Assembly (NCBI GenBank): GCA_009927445.1
Contig: RFMZ01000201.1
Span: forward strand, 55,053 to 119,052
Reading direction: 5' to 3'
Source of the DNA: Betaproteobacteria bacterium
Lineage (GTDB): Bacteria > Pseudomonadota > Gammaproteobacteria > Burkholderiales > Burkholderiaceae
Length of the DNA stretch: 64,000 nucleotides
A program made the translations under genes and the position numbers. This document shows positions 34,670 through 43,068 of this stretch, piece by piece. Position 1 is the first letter of the stretch; each line of letters begins with the position of its first letter. The notes beneath the pieces were generated by a model. It saw only the letters and a list, made by a program, of their open reading frames with translations. It did no database searches and had not been told where the DNA came from.

Positions 34670-35830
34670 ATGACGAATCCAGATGCAATCTCAAATCAAG
34701 CACTACAAGATGCATTCATCACTAGAATTGAAACAATCCCACTCAAGGTAAAGATGGATAGAGCTGCAACCGGCTCTACCCTGAAATTAACCCACCGGTG
34801 CACCATATTAACGAGAATTCATACCAGCACTGGTATCGTCGGTGAATGCTTTAATGGCAATGACGATGCTTTACAAGGCGCTATTATCAACCTCATCCAA
34901 CAAGAGTTAGCACCTCAATTAATTGGCCATCGAGTCTTAGCTATTGAAGATGCTTGGTCATTAACCCGAAAAGCAACTGAACCATTCTTAAGAGATCGCA
35001 GAGTGGCTCTGCGTGCACAGTCTTGTATTGATAGTGCACTACACGATGTTCTTGGCAAAACAGCACATTTACCGATACATATTTTATGGGGTGGTGCTAA
35101 AAAACAAGTGCGCGTTTTTGCAATTGGTGGTTACTACCGAGAAAAAAATGACTTAGAAGAGCTCGCGGAAGAAGTAGAGCAATTAAAAAACTTTGGTATT
35201 TATGGACTCAAGCTGAAACTTGGTGGTAAATCTCCCCAAGAGGATGCCAAACGTGCAGAAGTTGTCCGGCTAAAAGGAGGGCCTCATTTTTTATTAGGAT
35301 GCGATGCTAATCAAGGCTGGACTGTCGCACAGGCTCTGGAATTTACTGAGCGGACCAAGGATTTAAAACTAGACTGGCTTGAGGAGCCTTGTAAATGGGA
35401 TAACGACCGAGCAGATATGGCCCGAGTAAGAGCAGTCTGCGGTATACCTATTGCGGCAGGACAAAGTGAAATAAGTCGCTTTGGATGTCGTGATTTGATG
35501 CAGGCCAACGCAATTGACATTTGTAATTTTGATGCTAGCTGGGGAGGCGGTCCATCTGAATGGCGCAAAGTTGCAATGCTTGCGCAATCTTACAACATCA
35601 AAATGATGCAGCATCTCGAACCACAGTTTGGTTTGATGATGTCAGCAGGAATATCCAATGGCTGCTTTGGAGAAGTGATGCTACCTTGGCGCGATCCATT
35701 CTTTTACAAACTGATTGCTAATCAAGTAAAAAAACCTTTTAAGGATGGTTTTTATAACCTGCCTACCTCTCCAGGTTGGGGTTTTAGCATTGACGAAGAT
35801 TACTTAAAAAAGGCAAGAGTAGATCTGTAA
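34670..35830 (+). CDS. Mandelate racemase/muconate lactonizing-type enolase superfamily enzyme
   Basis: A 386-aa enolase-superfamily enzyme. KLKLGG (about 185) holds the KxK base. The three metal ligands fall in CDANQGW, WLEEP and GQSE, and the second base His is in MMQHLEPQFG. This pattern (KxK and His) is that of the mandelate racemase subgroup, which abstracts alpha-protons of carboxylates to racemise, dehydrate or cycloisomerise. It is the second gene of the Bug/enzyme pair. Sugar-acid dehydratase or racemase activity is likely, but the substrate cannot be named. Confidence 0.88.
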   Translation: MTNPDAISNQALQDAFITRIETIPLKVKMDRAATGSTLKLTHRCTILTRIHTSTGIVGECFNGNDDALQGAIINLIQQELAPQLIGHRVLAIEDAWSLTRKATEPFLRDRRVALRAQSCIDSALHDVLGKTAHLPIHILWGGAKKQVRVFAIGGYYREKNDLEELAEEVEQLKNFGIYGLKLKLGGKSPQEDAKRAEVVRLKGGPHFLLGCDANQGWTVAQALEFTERTKDLKLDWLEEPCKWDNDRADMARVRAVCGIPIAAGQSEISRFGCRDLMQANAIDICNFDASWGGGPSEWRKVAMLAQSYNIKMMQHLEPQFGLMMSAGISNGCFGEVMLPWRDPFFYKLIANQVKKPFKDGFYNLPTSPGWGFSIDEDYLKKARVDL

Positions 35831-35836
35831 TAAGTT

Positions 35837-35935
35837 GATGCACAATCAATAGATGCACTAGGAATGCATCATAATTAGTCCATCAATAGTGCATGAATGT
35901 CCAGTAGTCGTGCACGAATTCAAAATACGTCCATG
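35837..35935. repeat. Cluster of TGCAC/GTGCA repeats and a 21-base direct repeat
   Basis: Between the racemase-like gene and the Bug gene at 36005 lie GATGCAC twice, GAATGCATC and then two imperfect copies of a 21-base unit (35877-35897 and 35898-35918). The shared positions are GTCCA, then GTGCA, then GAA, each offset by exactly 21. A third GTCCA follows at 35929-35933. The 21-base period is two helix turns, as for co-operative regulator binding. The region has no gene. Confidence 0.6.
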
Positions 35936-36004
35936 ATTTTGAGGGATTTGAAAAAGAGCGTGTTATATTTTCCAAATTATAAATAAAACCTCTCATCAAT
36001 TTTT

Positions 36005-36997
36005 ATGCCAAAAATTCATTGTTTATTCAGAGTTAACCTGATTTGTTTTCTATTCTTTTATGTTTTTTCTTCCTCCGCCCAAACTCCAGCAATCCCAAAC
36101 TGGCCTGAAAAACCTGTTCGTATTTTTTCAACCAGCCCACCAGGTGGAACTATTGATTTGCTCTCCAGAATGATTGCGCAAGAATGTACGCAAACCATAG
36201 GAAAGCCCTTTGTTGTAGAAAACAAACCCGGTGCGAATGGTAACATTGCTGCTGATATGGTAGTAAAAGGGCCTCCTGATGGGTATACTTGGTTTGTCAC
36301 GCTGCCTGGTATTTTCTCAATCAACCGGTTTTTATTTAAAAATATTCCGTTTGATACTGACAAAGACATATTACCTGTCACCCTTCTAGCTGAGTCACCT
36401 CTAGTTCTAGTCATTAAATCAAACCAGCCAATTCAAAGCTTTCCTGAATTTCTAAAATGGGTTAAAGCAAATCCTGGAAAATTTTCTTATTCATCCGCAG
36501 GAATCGGCACAACTGGTCACCTAGGTATGGAACTTTTAAAACAAATGGCTAATTTAGATGTATTGCATGTGCCCTACAAAGGAACTGCAGCAGCGATGAA
36601 TGATCTCCTAGCTGGTCAGGTGCAAATGATGCTTGACAATACAACGAGTGCAATTTCTCATATTCGCTCAGGCCAACTGCGTGGACTAGCAGTGGGCGAA
36701 AAGCAGCGAATCACTGCCTTACCGGATTTACCAACCATCAACGAATCTGGCGTACCTGGCTTTGAAGTATCGCCGTGGTTTGCTCTTGGCACGAGAACTG
36801 GTGTGCCAAAGGAAATCGTTAACAAAATGAACACTTGTGCAGTGGCCGCAATTAATAATGTAGATAATCAAAAAAGATTATCTAATGCCGGCATTAATCC
36901 CAGAGTATTAAGCGATCAAGCCTTTATCAATTTTGTTAAATCAGAATCCTCTAAGTGGGGAGAAATTATTAAAAAGTCTGGAGCCACACTTGATTAA
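36005..36997 (+). CDS. Bug-family periplasmic receptor (6 of 8), aconitase-like cluster
   Basis: A 330-aa Bug receptor with signal peptide (PKIHCLFRVNLICFLFFYVF, cut after SSAQT). WPEKPVRIFSTSPPGGTIDLLSRM, FVVENKPGANGNIAADMVVKGPPDGYT and VLHVPYKGTAAAMNDLLAGQVQ are family blocks. It heads the run leading to the VOC, monooxygenase, hydrolase and aconitase-like genes, although a 165-base gap follows. The repeat cluster at 35837-35935 lies in its promoter region. It likely imports the pathway substrate. Confidence 0.9.
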   Translation: MPKIHCLFRVNLICFLFFYVFSSSAQTPAIPNWPEKPVRIFSTSPPGGTIDLLSRMIAQECTQTIGKPFVVENKPGANGNIAADMVVKGPPDGYTWFVTLPGIFSINRFLFKNIPFDTDKDILPVTLLAESPLVLVIKSNQPIQSFPEFLKWVKANPGKFSYSSAGIGTTGHLGMELLKQMANLDVLHVPYKGTAAAMNDLLAGQVQMMLDNTTSAISHIRSGQLRGLAVGEKQRITALPDLPTINESGVPGFEVSPWFALGTRTGVPKEIVNKMNTCAVAAINNVDNQKRLSNAGINPRVLSDQAFINFVKSESSKWGEIIKKSGATLD

Positions 36998-37162
36998 AAA
37001 TAGTAGTGCGTAACTAATTAGCTTTGATCAAGTTCTTTGTAAAAAATAACCAATAAACCCAAAGAGAAAACTATTTTTCAACAACTTAATTCGTAAATCG
37101 CTTTCAATGGATCTTACAAATTTTCTTTATAATATAAAAAACAATCATCACAGGAGAAAACT

Positions 37163-37558
37163 TTGATCAACTCAAACCCTAAACTAAGACATATTGCAAT
37201 TCTGGTCTCTGATCCAGAAAAATCTGCAACCTTCTTTGAATCTGCTTTTGGAATGCAGCGCGTGGGTAATGCTCGTCGAGGTATTTATGTATCTGATGGT
37301 GTCATGAATGTAGCCCTTTTGCGTGTAAACCCTGAAAAAGGTGAAAGTATTGGTGTTTTTCACTTTGGCATGTGGGTCGACGATTTAGATCAAGCAGAAG
37401 AACAAGCAAAATCGGCTGGAGCCACCTATTTAAAGGGTCGCCCAGACTCACCAAATTCTTTTTATGAGGCAAAATACCAAGATCATGATGGGATCGTTTT
37501 TGATATGACCCATAAGGGCTGGGCCGGCGCTGTCAAAGAACCAACCGCCACAAACTAA
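37163..37558 (+). CDS. VOC family protein
   Basis: A 131-aa single vicinal-oxygen-chelate protein. RHIAILVSDPEKSATFFESAFGMQRV is the first metal-strand block, GVFHFGMWVDDLDQAEEQAKSAG the second, and the final QDHDGIVFDMTHKGW carries an Asp. It starts at TTG with AGGAGAAAAC right before it. TATAAT at 37128-37133 is a good -10 box. It is first in a tight set with the FAD monooxygenase (32 bases). It could be a small lyase, isomerase or a dioxygenase, but no canonical extradiol pattern is seen. Confidence 0.82.
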   Translation: MINSNPKLRHIAILVSDPEKSATFFESAFGMQRVGNARRGIYVSDGVMNVALLRVNPEKGESIGVFHFGMWVDDLDQAEEQAKSAGATYLKGRPDSPNSFYEAKYQDHDGIVFDMTHKGWAGAVKEPTATN

Positions 37559-37590
37559 TCTCTTCCCAAATAGCTCTTTAGCTAAACCTC

Positions 37591-38811
37591 ATGACAAAAC
37601 CATCGAATCAAATTATCATAGTTGGTGCTGGGCCAGTTGGGCTTTGCTTAGCTCTTGCCTTAACGCAAGCAAATATTCCAGTAACCTTGATTGAATCAAG
37701 AACAGATGAAAACTTTTTGGATCAAGTTCCAAGGGCCGGGACAAATCATCCAATTACTCTGGAAATGTTTGACCGAATTGGTTTATATGAACGCATTGCA
37801 CCAAGGGGGCTGATCGCCCCTATCGTGCACTATTGGGAACGCGAGGGCCCAGAATTAATTGCCGAATTTGATCACGCCCTTCTGAAAGAAGACACGCCCT
37901 TTCCGTATGTTTTGCAATGTGAAAGACTGAAAATCATTGAAGAAGCTTTAGCAATGGTAAAAGCCGATAAACTTTGCTCTTTACGCATGAACACTACCTT
38001 CGAATCTTTTGAGCAAAAAGATGCAAGTGTGGTTGCACGAGTTATTAATCAAGAAGGACACAGTGAAGATATTCATGGCAGATATTTGATCAGTGCTGAA
38101 GGTGCTAAAAGTCTGATACGAAACCAACTCGATATTGAGTTTGAAGGCTTTACTTACCCCGATAGAACACTCAATATTGAAGTTGTTTACGACTTCAAAA
38201 AACATGGCTATGCCGATCGAAACTATATTTCAGATCCAGACGAGTGGTCGAATCTATTTCATTGGCCAGGTCCCCCAGAAAGATGGCGGGTACACTTTCC
38301 CACACCGGCAGATGCCGATCCCGAAGAACTGACCAAGCCTGAGTTCTTACAATCCAAAATGAAAAAATTCATGAAAACGAATCAAGAATTTGATATTCGT
38401 GGATCAAACCTGTACACCGTACATCAACGCGTGGCAAAGTCCTTTCGAAAAGGTAATACTCTGCTAGTTGGCGATGCTGCACATGTCAATAGTCCAATTG
38501 GGGGTATGGGTATGAATAGTGGTATTCATGATGCCTTTAATTTAGCAGATAAATTAATCGCTATTTATCAAAATGAGGTCGACGATACAGTCTTAGATCG
38601 ATATGATCGTCAACGAAGAACAATCGCTGTGGAGCATACTCAAGCTCAAACTATTCGTAATAAAAAACTACTCATGGAAAAAGATCCGACGATTCGTCAA
38701 CAGAATCAAGAACAGCTTCGTAAAACTGCAGCTGATCCTATATTGGCCCGTAACTTCATGCTACGAGCTTCTTTAATTAATAGTGTTCGACAAGCTCAAG
38801 AGATTCAATAG
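37591..38811 (+). CDS. FAD-dependent aromatic-type monooxygenase
   Basis: A 406-aa class A flavoprotein monooxygenase. The Rossmann motif GAGPVG is at 12-17. The DG-type motif reads SAEGAKSLIRNQL, with Glu where most have Asp. The FAD-ribityl motif GDAAHVNSPIGGMGMNSGIHDAFNLADKL lies near residue 300. Family members hydroxylate phenols or benzoates with NAD(P)H. It is shorter than the PheA/MhpA types (about 550 aa) and has no C-terminal thioredoxin-like domain. It is co-transcribed with the hydrolase 13 bases downstream. Ring hydroxylation in a new degradation route is the likely role. Confidence 0.88.
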   Translation: MTKPSNQIIIVGAGPVGLCLALALTQANIPVTLIESRTDENFLDQVPRAGTNHPITLEMFDRIGLYERIAPRGLIAPIVHYWEREGPELIAEFDHALLKEDTPFPYVLQCERLKIIEEALAMVKADKLCSLRMNTTFESFEQKDASVVARVINQEGHSEDIHGRYLISAEGAKSLIRNQLDIEFEGFTYPDRTLNIEVVYDFKKHGYADRNYISDPDEWSNLFHWPGPPERWRVHFPTPADADPEELTKPEFLQSKMKKFMKTNQEFDIRGSNLYTVHQRVAKSFRKGNTLLVGDAAHVNSPIGGMGMNSGIHDAFNLADKLIAIYQNEVDDTVLDRYDRQRRTIAVEHTQAQTIRNKKLLMEKDPTIRQQNQEQLRKTAADPILARNFMLRASLINSVRQAQEIQ

Positions 38812-38824
38812 ATAGTTCGACCAA

Positions 38825-39664
38825 ATGGATTCGATACCAACATCTACTCAAATACAGGATGTTACCTATCGGATCCATGAAACTGGCGCTCTGCTAGCTA
38901 GGCTGTATATTCCTGACGAGGTCTCAAGTTCGACTAAAGCAATCGTCTCAGTCCACGGCGGGCGTTGGTGTGATGAAACGCGCCTTACCAATGCAGTGAT
39001 CGATCAATACCTAGCCAATTTAGGTATTTTTGTAATGGCGATTGATTTTCGTATGCCCCCCCTCATTCGATATCCAAAGTCAGTTGCAGATATTCATTAT
39101 GCAATTGGCTGGCTCAAAGAAAATGCGCCAAAATATAATCTAAGCCCAGAACGCGTTGGCGGGCTAGGAACTTCAAGTGGTGGGCATCAACTACTCTTAA
39201 ATATGCTTTGTCCAAATAATCCTGATTGGCTGGACGAACCTTTTTTAACTCACCCAACATGTGATACCAGCTTGGCTTTTGGGATTGCCTGCTGGCCAGT
39301 AACTGACCCCTTAGCCAGATATCACTACGCGCTTAAAAACCAAATGACTAAGCATATAGAAAGCCATCATGCTTTCTGGAGCGATGAAGCTCAAATGTAT
39401 CTTGGCAGCCCTCACCGGATAGTCGAATCAGGCGAGGCTACCCACTTGCCACCCTTACTATTGATTCAAGGTACTAGCGATATTATTCTAGCTCCCAATA
39501 TGACGAGTAACTTCGCCAAGCTCTATACTCAACAAGGTGGTGAAGTCACTTATAAGGAATTTGCCAATCAACCACATACGTTTATTACGAAATCTCCGAA
39601 CGAACCAGCCTCTCAAGAAGCGCTAGCAGTGATTGCACAATTTATTCAGTCGATGAATCTTTAA
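38825..39664 (+). CDS. Alpha/beta hydrolase
   Basis: A 279-aa alpha/beta hydrolase of the HSL-like type. The HGG motif (SVHGGRWCDE, 44-46) forms the oxyanion hole, S117 in GTSSGG is the nucleophile, Asp is in LIQGTSDIILA and His in QPHTFI near the end. No signal peptide. It lies between the monooxygenase (13 bases) and the aconitase-like large subunit (9 bases), so it should act inside the same pathway, for example on a ring-cleavage product, lactone or ester. This role is inference from order. Confidence 0.87.
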   Translation: MDSIPTSTQIQDVTYRIHETGALLARLYIPDEVSSSTKAIVSVHGGRWCDETRLTNAVIDQYLANLGIFVMAIDFRMPPLIRYPKSVADIHYAIGWLKENAPKYNLSPERVGGLGTSSGGHQLLLNMLCPNNPDWLDEPFLTHPTCDTSLAFGIACWPVTDPLARYHYALKNQMTKHIESHHAFWSDEAQMYLGSPHRIVESGEATHLPPLLLIQGTSDIILAPNMTSNFAKLYTQQGGEVTYKEFANQPHTFITKSPNEPASQEALAVIAQFIQSMNL

Positions 39665-39673
39665 GGAAAAAAC

Positions 39674-40984
39674 GTGGGCCAAACCGCAATCGAAAAGGTT
39701 TTATCTAGAACAAGCGCATTACCGAACAGTAAAGCAGGTGATATTGTTTATCCAATCCCAGACTTGATCATGATCCATGACGGCGTAGTCCAGTCTAGTA
39801 AAGTGATGTTAGACCGAATCGGCATACACCGCCTGGCAACACCGGAAAAAGTCATGATGGTGAGTGATCATGATGTCTTATACGGGAGTGCAAAAGCTGC
39901 GCAAAGAGGCTCATTTAATCGCCTCGCTGCAAAAGATTGGCAAGTCGGTGAATTCTATGATGCTGGTGAAGGGGGCCATGGGCATATTTTCCCAATTGAA
40001 CAAGGCAAGGTATTACCAGGTATGTTCTATTTTGATAATGACACACATGCCACAAACGCTGGTGCTATTGGAGCCTTCGGCTTTCGTCTGGGTCTTGAAA
40101 TTAGTACCGTCCTAGCCAAAGGCACTACTTGGATAGAGATTCCAAAAACAATTCGAATTATTCTGAAAGGTCTATTACCTGCACAGGTCCAAGCAAGAGA
40201 TATTGGTTTTTACTTGGCAGGGCAAATACAAAGTGGCAAATTACCGATACAACTTGATAATACCGTGCTCGAATATGCTGGCGATCTGGACCAATTTGGT
40301 CTTGGTGCTCGCGTTGCCTTATGCAGTAGCCCCACGGAAATGAGAGCTGCCGGTATCTTTATACCGCCTTCACCAGCAATTCTTTCCTACTGCACAACTC
40401 ACGCAAAAAAAGAATTTATACCGGTATTTAGTGACGACGATGCAAACTTTGAAGCACAATTTTCTATGGATTTATCCCAAATAGAACCACAAATCGTTCT
40501 ACCCGGTGGGGTTGGTAATGCAGTGGATATATCAACTGCAATTGGAACACCAATCCAACATGCCTTTATTGGTTCATGCGGCTCGGGTATGTATGATGAT
40601 TTATTACACGCTGCGAGTGTTTTAAAAGGTCGAAAAGTGGCTAGTAGCGTGCGACTATTTATCGTACCAGGCTCGCAACAATCGATCAAACGAATGGTCA
40701 AAGATGGCCTCATGGAAATATTTTTAGATGCCGGCGCAATGGTCCTTCCACCGGGCTGTGGGCCTTGTAATGACGCCGTAGTCGGACCATTAGCTGCTGG
40801 CGAAGCTTCCATCTCAACCGCGACAAATAGTAATCAAGGTCGATTTGGCTCTCGAGAAGCAAAACTTTTTTTAGGTAGCCCACTAACCGTCGCCGCGTCT
40901 GCTACCGCAGGCCAAATTATTGATGTTCGGTCTTTATCCATCGATGCTCAATTAAATAACCAAACCGAAATCGCTTATGTCTGA
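39674..40984 (+). CDS. Aconitase/isopropylmalate dehydratase-like large subunit
   Basis: A 436-aa [4Fe-4S] hydro-lyase of the LeuC/aconitase type. The three cluster cysteines are C302 (IGSCGSGMYDDL) and C362/C365 (PGCGPCND). The substrate-site text is YFDNDTHATNAGAIGA, where the usual DSHT is DTHA. It is started at GTG 39674 by an AAGGAAAAAAC site. It is too far from leuB or leuA to be leucine synthesis, and it overlaps the small-subunit gene by 8 bases. Relatives act on maleate, citraconate, 2,3-dimethylmaleate or homoaconitate. It follows a monooxygenase and hydrolase. Confidence 0.88.
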   Translation: MGQTAIEKVLSRTSALPNSKAGDIVYPIPDLIMIHDGVVQSSKVMLDRIGIHRLATPEKVMMVSDHDVLYGSAKAAQRGSFNRLAAKDWQVGEFYDAGEGGHGHIFPIEQGKVLPGMFYFDNDTHATNAGAIGAFGFRLGLEISTVLAKGTTWIEIPKTIRIILKGLLPAQVQARDIGFYLAGQIQSGKLPIQLDNTVLEYAGDLDQFGLGARVALCSSPTEMRAAGIFIPPSPAILSYCTTHAKKEFIPVFSDDDANFEAQFSMDLSQIEPQIVLPGGVGNAVDISTAIGTPIQHAFIGSCGSGMYDDLLHAASVLKGRKVASSVRLFIVPGSQQSIKRMVKDGLMEIFLDAGAMVLPPGCGPCNDAVVGPLAAGEASISTATNSNQGRFGSREAKLFLGSPLTVAASATAGQIIDVRSLSIDAQLNNQTEIAYV

Positions 40985-41498
40985 ATTTGCATGGACACTA
41001 CGAGGTCGTTGCTATTTATTAGGAGATGATATACCGCATGCGGATGGCGTTATTCCGCAACAATTTATTATTGATCGAGAAACCGACCCAAAAGTACTTA
41101 TCCCTCATTTATTTCAATTGACAGATCCAGAATTTATTAAAACTTGTCAACGAGGTGACATTATTGTTGCTGGTAAAAATTTTGGTGTTGGGCAAAAAAG
41201 TACTGGGTACATTGCCATGCAAGCTCTCGGCTTGGGACTGGTTTGTGAATCAATGCCCACCCAAGGCTATCGAGGAGCGATTAATGCAGGACTTTTAGTT
41301 CTTCATCAATGCGCTGCAGTTACATCATTGTGCCAGACGGGAGATCAGCTTGAAGTAAACTTTTTAAGTGGGCTTTTTATGAACCATACACAAAATGTGA
41401 CAGCAAACTTTCCAGCAATACCGCCGTCTTTAAAAGATATTATTCAACATGGTGGAGAAGAACAGTTCTTAAAACATTGGTGGCAAACGCAGAACTAA
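40977..41498 (+). CDS. Aconitase/isopropylmalate dehydratase-like small subunit, unusual active-site loop
   Basis: A 173-aa small (swivelling) domain of a split hydro-lyase. GRCYLLGDDIPHADGVIP and LIVAGKNFGVG-type text fit LeuD. Normally the loop reads GCGSSREHA, whose Ser and Arg bind and act on substrate. Here residues 66-77 read GKNFGVGQKSTG, so both the Ser-Ser-Arg-Glu set and the Cys are replaced. YIAMQALGLGLVCESMPTQGYRGAINAGLLVL still aligns with the rest of the family. The change suggests a different substrate or mechanism, but it is a reading from one sequence. It is co-translated with the large subunit and ends the operon. Confidence 0.85.
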   Translation: MSEFAWTLRGRCYLLGDDIPHADGVIPQQFIIDRETDPKVLIPHLFQLTDPEFIKTCQRGDIIVAGKNFGVGQKSTGYIAMQALGLGLVCESMPTQGYRGAINAGLLVLHQCAAVTSLCQTGDQLEVNFLSGLFMNHTQNVTANFPAIPPSLKDIIQHGGEEQFLKHWWQTQN

Positions 41499-41501
41499 AA
41501 C

Positions 41502-42404
41502 CTATTCTTTTACAAAAAATACTACATCATCAAGAACTGGGCCAATGAGACGCAACATACGAAAAAAAGCCGCAATGATCGTAATGTGATTCGATCGAGG
41601 GTATTCTTTGAGGACCACTTCCACTTCTAATGCTTGTAATTTTTCTGCTATTTGCTTGGTATTACGCTGCGGATTAATTAAATCATCGTTGACGCTCACC
41701 CCAAGAAAAGCTCTGGGAGCTGCTCTTGAAACATAATCAATTGGTTGAGAGTCTAATGGATAATTGGGATGAAAAAATACCGGCTTAACTAACTCATTTT
41801 TAATTGGTAAAAAATCATATGGTCCAGATAACCCAACCCAACCTCGAATAATTGCTGGTGATAAGCCCTGTTTTACTAACCACCTCTCGTCAAGAGAGAG
41901 CATGGCAACATTGTAAGCGCCGGCACTATGGCCCATTAAATAAAGCTTTTTAGGGTCTGCCCCTAAGCTAGATAAGTTGTGATGTACCCATGCTACAGCT
42001 TGTGCACAATCATCCAAAAAATCCGGGTAACGTACCTCAGGATATAACCGGTAATCAGCCACAATCGTTAATATTCCTCGAGCCGCTAGTGCCTCACCAA
42101 TAAATCGATAATCTATTCGCTTTCCAAAGTTCCAGCTACCTCCATAAAAAAAGACGACTACAGGGTAACCAGTTGGGGGCGCAGGATGAGACGCAGAATT
42201 CGGCCGAAAAATATCTAATTGCTGTCTGCTATGAGCCCCATAAGCCACATCCATCGTACCTGAATACGTACTTCTTGGGGTGAGTGTATTAATGACTGAT
42301 AAAGCCGAACAAGCACTTAATATATTTGCCAGAGTAATAATGATAAATATTCCTAGTAGATATCGCAGAATACGATCCTGAAAAATTCTTAACATCCTAT
42401 TCAT
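41502..42404 (-). CDS. Alpha/beta hydrolase lipoprotein (esterase-like)
   Basis: A 300-aa alpha/beta hydrolase exported as a lipoprotein: a hydrophobic signal (LLGIFIIITLANI) ends in the lipobox LSAC with C32 to be lipidated. FFYGGSWNFGKR is the oxyanion HGG-like region (YGG), GHSAG holds the nucleophile, and Asp/His lie in the C-terminal ISVNDDLINP and SNHITI texts. It converges with the aconitase-like cluster and lies downstream of the split decarboxylase on its strand, 64 bases after the TPP subunit. It may release acids from esters in the periplasm for import. Confidence 0.85.
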   Translation of the reverse strand: MNRMLRIFQDRILRYLLGIFIIITLANILSACSALSVINTLTPRSTYSGTMDVAYGAHSRQQLDIFRPNSASHPAPPTGYPVVVFFYGGSWNFGKRIDYRFIGEALAARGILTIVADYRLYPEVRYPDFLDDCAQAVAWVHHNLSSLGADPKKLYLMGHSAGAYNVAMLSLDERWLVKQGLSPAIIRGWVGLSGPYDFLPIKNELVKPVFFHPNYPLDSQPIDYVSRAAPRAFLGVSVNDDLINPQRNTKQIAEKLQALEVEVVLKEYPRSNHITIIAAFFRMLRLIGPVLDDVVFFVKE

Positions 42405-42468
42405 ACGGATTTACATTAAGAATGAACCTACATATCATTACATACATGGTCGATAAAAAACTGAAATC

Positions 42469-43068
42469 TTAAAACGGCTTCAAACCTAAAGCATCTCGAA
42501 AGCGATTCTTCATATAAGCGCCATCTCTTGGAGGAAGGATTTTAGGATATTCGCCAGCAGTGATAAACACATTGGCTAAACCACAACCAGCCCGCGCGTT
42601 TACATGTTTTACAATTTCCCGAAAACCGCTCGATTCTTTGACAGATAGTGTCCAATCTAAATGACAAGCTTTTGCAATTGCGGTTAGATCTGTCCCTAAA
42701 GAAGTATGACTTCGTTGCATACCTGTCTCGCCATAATGACCATTATCCAATACAACAATACTGAGATTTTTTAGTTTTTGAGCGCCAATGGATGCCAAAC
42801 TACCTAAACCCATTAGCTGTTCACCATCACCAGTAATCACTAATACGGATTTGTGGGGTTGGGCAATCGCCACGCCAAGTGCTAAAGCCGCCGCACCTCC
42901 CATGGCTCCCCATAAATAAAAATTACCGGGTCGATCGGCCGCGGCAAATACATCATAAGATGGCGAACCTAAACCTGTAACAATGAGCGCATCCGGGCAA
43001 GCAAGCACTAAGTCCTTGACAAATTCTCGGCGATCTATCTGGCCATGCTGATACTGTTCTTGACTCAT
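42469..43068 (-). CDS. TPP-dependent decarboxylase, TPP-binding subunit (ComE/phosphonopyruvate decarboxylase-like)
   Basis: A 199-aa protein equal to the C-terminal, TPP-binding half of sulfopyruvate (ComE) or phosphonopyruvate decarboxylases. The TPP motif is GDGEQLMGLGSLASIGAQKLKN ending in LDNGHYGETG. VTGLGSPSYDVFAAADRPGNFYLWGAMGGAAALALGVA is also typical. ATG 43068 was chosen: GGGGGG lies right upstream and it overlaps the partner stop as ATGA. It needs the alpha half encoded next upstream. The substrate is likely a 3-substituted pyruvate or other 2-oxoacid. Confidence 0.87.
   Translation of the reverse strand: MSQEQYQHGQIDRREFVKDLVLACPDALIVTGLGSPSYDVFAAADRPGNFYLWGAMGGAAALALGVAIAQPHKSVLVITGDGEQLMGLGSLASIGAQKLKNLSIVVLDNGHYGETGMQRSHTSLGTDLTAIAKACHLDWTLSVKESSGFREIVKHVNARAGCGLANVFITAGEYPKILPPRDGAYMKNRFRDALGLKPF

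Noticed and set aside
40399..40812. 137-codon frame antisense to the aconitase-like large subunit
   Set aside because: Shadow frame covering the cluster-cysteine region of the real gene; no independent support.
39674..41498. leuCD of leucine biosynthesis
   Set aside because: No leuA or leuB is adjacent, the small-subunit loop is altered and the operon holds a monooxygenase and a hydrolase.
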